Source of the DNA: Codonopsis lanceolata
Taxonomy: Eukaryota > Streptophyta > Magnoliopsida > Asterales > Campanulaceae
Direction of reading: 5' to 3'
Assembly: GCA_013146195.2 (NCBI GenBank)
Contig: CM028381.1
Span: 98,272,380-98,336,379, forward strand
Length of the DNA: 64,000 bases
In this document: in pieces, positions 55,995 through 64,000 of the stretch
How the letters are laid out: each line of letters starts with the position of its first letter
Position numbering within the stretch: the stretch's first letter is position 1
Notes under the pieces: generated by a model
Seen by the model: the letters and a program-made list of their open reading frames with translations, nothing else
What the model was told of the DNA's origin: nothing
The model's database searches: none
Translations under genes and position numbers: made by a program

Positions 55995-56980
55995 TTGCAT
56001 TCGATTCAAAAAGGAAGTATACAAGACATAATTCATCCCAATATTAATTCATTGTATTTGTGGAGAGATTCACATGTATTGAGGTTGACAACGAATATGA
56101 GATACAAAGTATGGGTCCAACAAGAGTTCCGAATAGTTGAAACTTTTTGTCGATTGGATTGCGAAGATTGGCGTTGGTAAAATTGGTGAAGCAAATGATA
56201 ATTATATTTGTGTTGATATTCTCAATCAACTATTGCTTAAAGAATTCAACGATCTAATTTCTCCAATTGTACAAAGCACATATCCTTCATTTGGAAGCAG
56301 TCCTAATGATTCATCATTTTTGGAAAAGAGAGTTATTCTAGATCCAACTCTTGATATAGTTAATTCAATATATGATTACATGGTATTGAAGAACAATTCA
56401 AAAGGAAGATTGTTTTTTAGCTAGATTTTTCGTGTCATTTTGATGGAAACGTTGATCTTTTGAACGATATAGATATTCCTAAAGTTTTAAATAAAATTTC
56501 ATGTTTTGAAGTCATAAATCATGAGTTGAATTTGAAGGTTGAAACTTCATTAATGTTGCTTCGTAACATTGACCATTTCCTTATGTTATTTATTAGCACG
56601 CGATTAATTATTACAAGGTTAAGAAACCATGTTTTAAAAGGTCGAGTTCTTTCAAATGGTCATTCTGGTGGAACTATTTTATTTCAAAAATCTCACTGAC
56701 ACCATCTGATTATTGAATTCCATCCAAATTTAAAAAAATACAGTTTACGCTGATAGTGTCTTACGAAATGTCTATAAATAAAAGTGTCTAGCGTCAGACT
56801 TCTTTTGAAAAACCATATTTTTAGTTATGATCAGTATCTCGCTTTGTCTAGAGGCTAGAGCTACTAATCTTAAGGGTCTTTGAATTTTTTTATGTGATAG
56901 TAATAGTTGTAATAATCGTACATTTTCAATGAAAAATGTTGTATATGAAGAAGTATTTTAAAATTTATAATAACTTTTTA
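55995..56980 (+). pseudogene. Helitron PIF1-like helicase, C-terminal remnant
   Basis: Shifting plus-strand frames give: SLYLWRDSHVLRLTTNMR, IAKIGVGKIGEANDNYI, LISPIVQSTYPSF, FLEKRVILDPTLDIVNSI, FDGNVDLLNDIDIPKVLN, NHELNLKVETSLMLLRNIDH, TRLIITRLRNHVL, then IVSYEMSINKS, YLALSRG and MLYMKKYF. These follow the order of the conserved C-terminal blocks of Helitron helicases (motifs through the 'VALSRV' region). The Rep nuclease and the N-terminal helicase motifs (Walker A) are absent. Helicase unwinds DNA in rolling-circle transposition; this copy is inactive. Confidence 0.88.
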
Positions 56981-57132
56981 AAAAATCTATGTGATTTTCT
57001 TTGATTTTATTGTTTATCATTATTTATTTATTTTGTTCATATTAAACTTTTTAATTGTATATTATTCAACTTTGATTGAGTATATGATTTACACTCAAAT
57101 ACAAATCGTGCAACACACGGGTGTATCACTAG

Positions 57133-58145
57133 TTTCTTTGATATAATGAGGGATGGTTAACATGTAGTATAAAGCATTGCTGAATTTTTTTTTAAAGAAT
57201 AATCAATTATATATATGGTATAAGCATGAACTTAATTGAATACATGTTATGTTAATGACTTTAATTATGACTCTTCGTAATTCCATTTTTGTGCATTCAC
57301 ACATGCACAATTTTTTATTTTTTTTTTAACCAGGTTGAATCCTGGGGTAGTAGTTTCGGTCCCTCATTGCTACTACCAGGAAAATCGCGAGATGTGCCCG
57401 AAATGATACAGGGTTTGAGAACAGTGCAACTGATAACACATACAAGGTCCAACCTCAGAAGAAAGCAAAGTGCTTCCACCAAGTATCGAACCCACGTTGC
57501 ATGCCTCCAGCATCTTATGTCCCCCTCCTTTTATCACTCGGCTATGCCTCGGGGGACCACAACAACAAGTATTAACTGTTCATATAGATACCTGATTATA
57601 TTAATCTATAGTGAAAAATTAATTAAACTTTTCATTTTTTGCATCATTTATTTCACTTGTTTATGAGTTTCTGTTCCATTTATTAAATAGTTCCTAAACA
57701 TATGTGTTCATTATTCTGGAAACATTATTGTTGACTTATTTGAACTATTTATAGAATTACATATCAATAATTTATATAAAGAAATTATAATTTGTCCTAA
57801 TCATTAATTAAGAAATCTCTTAATTGTAGCAGTTTATATTAATGTAGATTGTCAAGTGAATTACATTTTTGTTTTATGTTGCATCTTTTCCATAAATATA
57901 TTGATTGATAAATAAGCATGAACTTAACTAATTGAAAAACTATTGATATTAATTGTATCATTTTATAATTCCTTTTTTATGTATTCACTCCAACACGATC
58001 GACATAAATGTGACTGTCCGTAATCATAACAGTCTATATCAATGTAGATTGTTAATTTAATAGTTTGATTTTCGTTTTCTACTATATCTATTTCATTTAT
58101 TTTGTGTTCATTAAATTAAATTATGAAAGTTGACTTTTTTGAACT
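57133..58145. other. AT-rich interval with decayed duplication
   Basis: Apart from the SINE, blocks near 57224-57310 ('aagcatgaacttaa', 'gtaattccattttt') recur in degraded form at 57905-57985, suggesting an old duplication of about 690 bp. No gene. Confidence 0.35.
57311..57557 (-). mobile_element. tRNA-derived SINE
   Basis: Minus strand: A box GCATAGCCGAGTGAT (57533-57547), B box GGGTTCGATACTTGG (57479-57493) and an A-rich tail ending at 57311. Short CACAA repeats flank it (57306-57310, 57558-57562). 247 bp, similar in length to the SINE at 33549-33796. The 125-codon plus-strand frame over it is incidental. Confidence 0.75.
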
Positions 58146-58150
58146 ATTAC

Positions 58151-59907
58151 TGTAGATACCCCAATTTCGTACCCCTGGTACGTAATATTGACATGCGATA
58201 TCAAGACCTGTTAAAACTTAACAAATGTCAAGTTACAGGGTTTAAAAATGCAAAAAACAAGGCAAGACGCGTAAAACGGTGAAATGCAGAACCATAGTGT
58301 CTAAAAAGGAGGTAAAAATGGAGGCTTAGTGCTGACACAATGACCAATGGGCGCGGCGTCCAACTCCTCTACAGTGCATTACGATTTAAGAATTAGTACA
58401 AGCCTTCAAGCACGCGGTACAAGCTGGTGAAGCACAAGAGAAAAATCAGAAATCCCAGCGATGTCCCTCCTGCTCACCTATAAATACAGGTGCTCGGCCT
58501 CACTTTGTGAAGGATTCTGAAGCCCAAAGAAATCAATGTTCAGCGTAGTTTTTACGTAATGAGCGATAGTGAGAATAATGAATTCCCCCTCCTATAAAGC
58601 CTCGAAGCTCTGTCAAATCTCATCCAAACACAAAACCAACCGGTCAAAGTGAGTCTTAGCCCCCTAGCTAGGTTTCCACCCTATTCCCTCGGTCCAAAAA
58701 TCTCAAAAAGAGCAGTTGCTCTACCTGAGTAAAAATGCCAAATCCACCAGAAGCAAGTAGTTGCTCTGCCCGATTTCCGCCAGCAGCAAGCAAACAACAG
58801 CAAAACGCAAGCAGTTGCTCCGCTCATTTGACGGTGCCCAGAAGCAACCCTCGAAAGCAGTCACCCTGCCCGAACCACAACAGCAGCAAAAAGATTCCTT
58901 CTTCCGGAAGGACAGAGCGAGCACATCAACGCTCTTAAAGGTGAGCCTTTAAGAGTTTATTTTATAAAAAAACTATTTTCCATCCGGCCCAATGTAAAAA
59001 TATAAGCTGTTATCCTGCCCGGATTTATTTAGAAAATAACATTAAAAAGAGTCATTATTATGGTCAAATATTTTTAAATGTATTTGTAATTATTGGAAGG
59101 AGACGGCTGCAAGTCCGTAAATAATGTACATGCAGATATGTTTGCTTTTAATGCTTTATTTATTTGCTCGATGAATATAACAAAAAGCATACTTTAGCCA
59201 AAGACTGTTTTTGAGACTGAAAGAGCGAGTTGGGTGCCTAGCACCTTCCCAACTCGTAACTTAGCCTCCGAACCCTTTTTTTACAATCTCTGGGTTTTTT
59301 TTTTGGTTTTTTCTTTGTTTTCTCCTTAAAATAAAGATAGCGACTCTGGCAAAACATTTTGGATCACAGTGAGGCCCCACAACATCCTTTCTTACACTTT
59401 TCTGTTTTCCCCTAAACAATGGAGAATGAGAATGAGAATGTGATGTATTCCTGCATCATGATATCCCCTAAACAAGGGATAACTTGATACAGAAAACCCA
59501 AAGCACTCATAGCGATCCAAAATAGACCTTAAGACAATTTTCTTAAAATCCATAGTGAGGCAGGGCGTGTTCCAGCGCGCTCTCGCAACATCATTTTTTG
59601 CACTTTTCCGTTTTTCCCTAAAAAGGGATGACGGGAATGAAAGAGTGATGCATTTTTTGTATCTTATTTTCCCCTAAACAAGGGAGGGTGAGATACAGAG
59701 AAATCAAAGCTCTCATAATGGATCAAAAAATCACTAAAGTGACCGAAGCGTATTCCACGCACTTTTTGACAGCATCCTTTCCGCATTTTTAATTACGTCT
59801 TCCCCTAAACAAGGAAGGGTGGAATGGAAAACGTGATGTCCGCTCTGCACGTCGCGCACCCCTATAAAAGGGCACGCGGGGTGCGGGCGCACTCCGGGGC
59901 ACCCACA
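58151..59907 (+). mobile_element. Solo LTR of the 14-29 kb Tat family
   Basis: Ends TGTAGATACCCC and GGGGCACCCACA, perfect duplication ATTAC at 58146-58150 and 59908-59912. Homologous throughout to 14255-16024 and 27078-28876 in opposite orientation. 1757 bp. TATA box at 58479-58486. A stretch of 'cagttgctctgccc'-type repeats at 58700-58870 is shared with the other LTRs. Confidence 0.95.
58479..58486 (+). promoter_or_regulatory. LTR TATA box
   Basis: TATAAATA, position equivalent to the other LTRs of the family. Confidence 0.6.
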
Positions 59908-59912
59908 ATTAC

Positions 59913-61129
59913 ATAATTTAAATAATTTAAATAATTAAAAATAATCTTTATGAACTTTGTATCAAATCTATAAGTTGTTAATTTATTGGACATGATAGCA
60001 CAATGATTTGTTTTAGAACAATTGTAGCTTATTAAGAAATGTTATAGTTATCATTCATCATTTAATATCCTAATTATTTTTGGTTTTTATCTCCTTGATA
60101 GTCTAAACAAATTCAAAATATAGTATATTATTACTGCCTTGTTTAATTACCCGTAGTACTTTTTTAAAAAGTTTCTTAGCCTACAAAATAAATTTGATGA
60201 GTATTACACTTATGTTAGTTTAGTAAAAATGATTAAATAAACTATTGGTTTTTATTAATTCAGAGTGTTCATTAGATGTGATTCAAAATTTCCCAAGGTT
60301 ATCTACCACACACACATTTGATAAATAGTACTAAAATTGTTTGTGTAATTTTGCTTCGAACTGTTTGATCAATGACTTCTTAATTGTTGCATGTATCCTC
60401 TCACCCTGCCATTTACAAACAATGGTTAAACATATTAATTTTAATAGCAGTAGAGAAATATTATTGTTAGTATGGACATATAATATAATTAGAAAAATAA
60501 AAATGTGATGAAGGTTATTTTTTTACTCGCCTCCGTGTCTACAAATACCAATTGCATACATGTTGGCAATTTTAGATGATTTCCCCATGAGATTAACCAT
60601 TTCCTTGTAAGCCATACTTTTAGATTCTCATCAGATCTTTGTTTGTGGATGTCTGTTAGTACGGATGTTATGAAAGCCATAATATCGCAATAAATATTTT
60701 TGGTTCAAAATATCTAATATTGTTTCGTGACTGATTATTTCTTACTTTGCAGAATTTTTTATGAGCACACGCAACCATCCATAGACCTTATATAGATGAT
60801 CATGGAATGTGAAAGGGTCAGCTTGTATTCAATTCGGTGCTATGAATTTGGCTATAAGAATTTCAACCATTTAGGTCTATAATAACATTGATTAATTGTA
60901 AACTGTGTAAAATAAACTTGTTATAGCACATTGCTAAATGATGGAAGGCCCAACATCATTTCAAAACTGAATTCTAATAGTGTATACTATTTTGCTGTTA
61001 AATACATAGTGTTGAAAATATGGATAAGTAACAAAATAAAGTTTATCAATTTCCAATGGATAGCTGAAAATGTTATAATTGAGTTTCTATTTTCGAAAAG
61101 CACTTTAGGCAGGAAAAAATCAATGTTAT

Positions 61130-61196
<67 letters not shown>

Positions 61197-61572
61197 GATA
61201 GAAGTTAGGTTTGAGAAAAAATTTATTTTGCCCTTACTAAATGCTCTTGGATGTCACATGAGCAACTTAACGATATTTCTCTAACGACATTCATTAAAAG
61301 GACTAAGGTTGTGAAAATTTAAAACCTTTATGATCCAATTGTTAAAAACATTTCTTAAGGAACTAATGGTGAGAAACAGAGAATAACCCAAAGTCAAAGA
61401 ACCAATCGTACGATTAACCCATATTTTAATAATAAGTACGCATGAATGTTTTTATTATTCATATACTATAACGTTGAAAGTGCATATCAAAACATGATAG
61501 ATAGCGATCCTAAATTTTTTCACTTGGGTGACTCGAAAATGGTGAACAAATTTGAACCCACAGGTAAGACAA
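59913..61572. other. AT-rich interval without genes
   Basis: No frame of note. Contains the (AT)n array at 61134-61193 and otherwise unique-looking AT-rich DNA. Confidence 0.35.
61134..61193. repeat. (AT)n microsatellite
   Basis: About 60 bp AT repeat; the 117-codon frame crossing it is incidental. Confidence 0.95.
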
Positions 61573-62761
61573 GAGTCGTTGCTATATAGACCCTCCTTCC
61601 TCCAAATTGACCCCCATCTTTCTGTTTTTTCTAATAACAAAAATACCCTCAATCGTAAAGACTATTATACCATTACAGATCATAAGTAGACCCCATCATC
61701 TTTTTCTAAAACAAAAAAACCTATAACTAAACCACCAACCCAAAACAAATATTCCCTCTTCTTCTTCATACTGCATTTTTTTCTCAAACCCAACTCATTC
61801 TTCTTCAAACCCTTTTTCCTTCTCCAACAAATATGCCTTCTTATTTCCAACCTATCTTCTTCTCCTTCTTTTGTTCTCAAAACCTTCTTCTCTTGCCAAA
61901 AACCTTTAACCTACAAAAAAACCTAGGGATTCAACATTGGGCTTGAATAAATCAAGTAAGGATGAAAAATAAAGAAGCCAATATGACATGAAATGTTCAA
62001 AAAATTTCGGATCTCGATAAAAAATTCAACATTGTTTGCGTCGTGGAATGTTCAAAAATTCATTTTTTTTCTTCAAAAGAAGAAGTTTCCATCGTGGAAT
62101 GTTCGCACCTGGGTCACCGATTAAATTGCTTTTGTTCAGTTGGCTTCAACCGAATATATATAAGCTGTTTGGTGGAACGCAGTTGAACATTTGCAATTTA
62201 TTCGTCAATTGGAACATATTCACATCGTTTGGCCTTGTTGTCAAAAATTAGAGATCTGTTCGGCCTCCTACATCCGAACATATTATTAGATACGTTTGGA
62301 TGTGGGAGGCCAAACAAATCTCCAATTTTTGGCCGTCCAATGCCGAATGATGTGCCCTACTTCCAAGTTTCATGCTCGATATTTTTTTCAAAATTGATAA
62401 AAAAACATCATTTTTTCAAAAATTTGGCCGTAAAACTATTCACAATCAACAAAACAACTAATCTAATTCATATCTCAACCCTAAAACTATAGTTTTTTTT
62501 TCTTCTTTTTATTGGTTGGGTGGGTGGGTTGTGTGCGTGAGAGAGGGACGTGTTATACGGTTTTGATGAGGGTGAGGGTAGAGAAGGGTGGTTTGTGTAG
62601 ATAGGGTGGGTTAGGAAGGGAGTCTGTGTAACATGTAGGTCAAAAAATTTAAAGGGAAAAATTGGTAATCAATAGGGTACAGAGTATTTTTAAATTTGAG
62701 GGAAGGTATACTTATAAAGGGGGTCAACTTGGAGGAAGAGGGGGTTTATATAGCGCGACTC
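61573..62761. mobile_element. MULE-like element
   Basis: Inverted ends GAGTCGTTGCTATATAGACC and GAGTCGCGCTATATAAACCC, with further matching 'ttcctccaa.ttgaccccc' blocks inside. Flanking 9-mers GTAAGACAA and ATCAGACAA agree at seven positions. 1189 bp, no transposase. Terminal regions are C/G-rich; the interior has a pyrimidine-rich block (61740-61880) and a G-rich one (62510-62620). Confidence 0.55.
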
Positions 62762-63147
62762 ATCAGACAATTATAACACAATCTGCTCATAGAATTTGTT
62801 CTTCTTGCATGATATATTGATTTAATTTGTACACCCCTCTTCATTTCTAAGTAGTTGTCGTCTTTAACCCCGAAAAACTGTCTAAAAAAGTAGGAGAAAT
62901 TGCAGTTCGGTCCATTTTTTGAAATTTATAACCTCTCAAATCTTGTGTTTTTTTATCTAAGAAGTCACTTTTATGGACAAAATGACTACGATACCCTTAA
63001 TGAATCGAAAGCACGTTACGGAGGTCACTTACTTCGTGCATCGCGCTACATCAATTTTTGCATTGTGATACATCAATTTAATTGCATCAATTTTTGCACC
63101 GCAATACGTAAGTTTAAATTACCTAATCCAATTTTGCACTGTGATAC
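62762..63147. other. Interval between MULE-like element and Tat LTR
   Basis: A short 'catcaatttttgcac.g.gatac' motif repeats three times between 63045 and 63147. No gene. Confidence 0.4.
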
Positions 63148-64000
63148 TGTAGACACCCCAATTTCGTACCCTTGGTATATGACATGTCATAAGATATCAA
63201 AGCATGTTAAAAAGACTAACGAATGCCAAGTTACAGGGTCGAAAATGCAAAAGAAAAAGAAGAATGCATAACAGTGAATTGCAGGGGGCCAAAGTGCCAA
63301 AAAGCAGTAGAGAAAAGGCTGTGGGCGCTGCCCACAACCCTCTTGGGCGTTGCGCCCACAGCTCCCAAGGTTACTGGTGCAGTTAGCCTAATGTGCAACC
63401 TTTTCAATGCACGGTACAAGCTGCTGAAGCTCAATGGATGATACTTAACCGCGAAGGAATCCTTAATCCCAGTGTATAAATAGAGGCATTCGGCTTCACA
63501 ATTCACACAGTTCACGCAGTGAGAAGAGAAAACTTTCACCGCGCAGTTTGTGAGCGCTATCCCAAGAGAACACCGAGGTTATTTCTTCTCCAGCCCCGAA
63601 GCTCTGCCAAATCTTCCCCAAACATTTAAACCCTCCGGTCAAAGTGAACCCTAGTTACCCTGCTAGGATTCTTCCCTATTTCACCGGTTCAAAATAACCA
63701 AAAAGAGCAGTTGTCCTGCCCGATTTCAGACATCAAATCAATAAAAATAAAGCAGTTACTCTGCCCGATTTCAGACGCCAGTAAGCACGCAAGCAATCGT
63801 GTCGCTCGGATCCCGAGGCAAAAAGGAACTAAAAGGAGCAGTCACGTTATCCGAATCACCGCAACAGCAAAAAGCAAAAGACTCCCTCTCTCTGAAGGAC
63901 AGAACGAGCACACCCTAGGGCCTACCAGAAAGGAGCTTAGTACGAGATAAAACTCCCACGCTTCAAGAGGTAGGTGCCTAAAAGTTTTATTTACTTTTTA
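63148..64000 (+). mobile_element. Tat-family LTR, cut by window edge
   Basis: Starts TGTAGACACCCC, homologous to 58151 onward; preceded by GATAC (63143-63147), the candidate target duplication. TATA box TATAAATAG at 63475-63483. Whether this is a solo LTR or the start of a full element cannot be seen. Confidence 0.9.
63475..63483 (+). promoter_or_regulatory. LTR TATA box
   Basis: TATAAATAG within the last LTR, aligned with 58479-58486. Confidence 0.6.

Larger units (their letters stand above)
52662..57132 (+). mobile_element. Helitron with degraded helicase
   Basis: 5' end A|TCTATACATATATAAAAGG (52661/52662), a typical dicot Helitron start. 3' end CTAG at 57129-57132 followed by T, preceded by a hairpin CGTG-caaca-CACG (57107-57119) nine bases upstream. 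Length 4471 bp. Inserted between A and T without duplication. It carries the C-terminal part of a PIF1-like helicase in pieces, a Stowaway MITE and an (AT)n array. Confidence 0.75.

Noticed and set aside
57289..57666. 125-codon plus-strand frame
   Set aside because: Overlaps a minus-strand SINE with clear pol III boxes; no protein similarity recognised.
60931..61284. 117-codon frame
   Set aside because: Half of it is Tyr-Ile from the (AT)n array; the rest shows no domain.

Overview
The window is repeat-dense nuclear DNA of a flowering plant, most likely a eudicot. The evidence is nested LTR retrotransposons of plant-specific lineages, Stowaway, Tourist, hAT and MULE-type DNA elements, tRNA-derived SINEs, a Helitron with a helicase remnant, long (AT)n arrays and captured fragments of plant genes. 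I see no intact, free-standing host gene, rRNA or tRNA. Almost every coding stretch belongs to a transposable element and most are broken.

Region 1-12947: a decayed minus-strand Ty1/copia element of Sirevirus type whose 3' LTR runs off the left edge. It reads (right to left) 5' LTR, PBS, gag with CCHC knuckle and coiled coil, protease, integrase, RT with its catalytic block deleted, RNase H, then a long 3' region with unknown ORFs. It is interrupted by a 1084-bp hAT-like element, a 292-bp Tourist-like MITE, a 1959-bp gypsy-type solo LTR and probably one copia LTR.

Region 12998-29678: a solo LTR of chromovirus (Tekay-like) type split by a 14.6-kb minus-strand Ty3/gypsy Tat/Ogre-type element. 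The Tat element has two 1.8-kb LTRs, PBS, reduced gag, RT, RNase H and integrase. Between pol and its 3' LTR it carries an intron-containing plant mobile domain (PMD) gene in antisense. A diverged older Tat LTR follows to about 30830.

Region 31700-38270: DNA transposons. A 2.1-kb MULE with 9-bp target duplications holds a hairpin Tourist MITE, a SINE and what looks like the first exon of an IQD gene; it is followed by a hAT MITE and two further MULE-like elements.

Region 38270-42571: the 3' part of a second, plus-strand Tat-type element, again with an antisense accessory gene (a different family, with its own TATA box and 5'-UTR intron), then a PPT and 3' LTR split by a copia solo LTR.

Region 43394-51816: a 1.66-kb MULE carrying a tandemly duplicated kinase-gene fragment, then a young 5.4-kb LTR element whose near-identical LTRs flank an uninterrupted 800-codon ORF joining protease directly to integrase. 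Region 52662-57132: a Helitron with a degraded PIF1-like helicase. The right end holds a SINE, a solo LTR of the same Tat family as the 14-29 kb element, another MULE-like element, and a further Tat LTR cut by the window edge.

How parts work together: autonomous functions (RT, integrase, helicase) are all visibly damaged, so the elements seen are probably fixed or mobilised in trans. The theme most worth following is that two separate Tat-type elements carry unrelated antisense, spliced accessory genes in the same 3' position.
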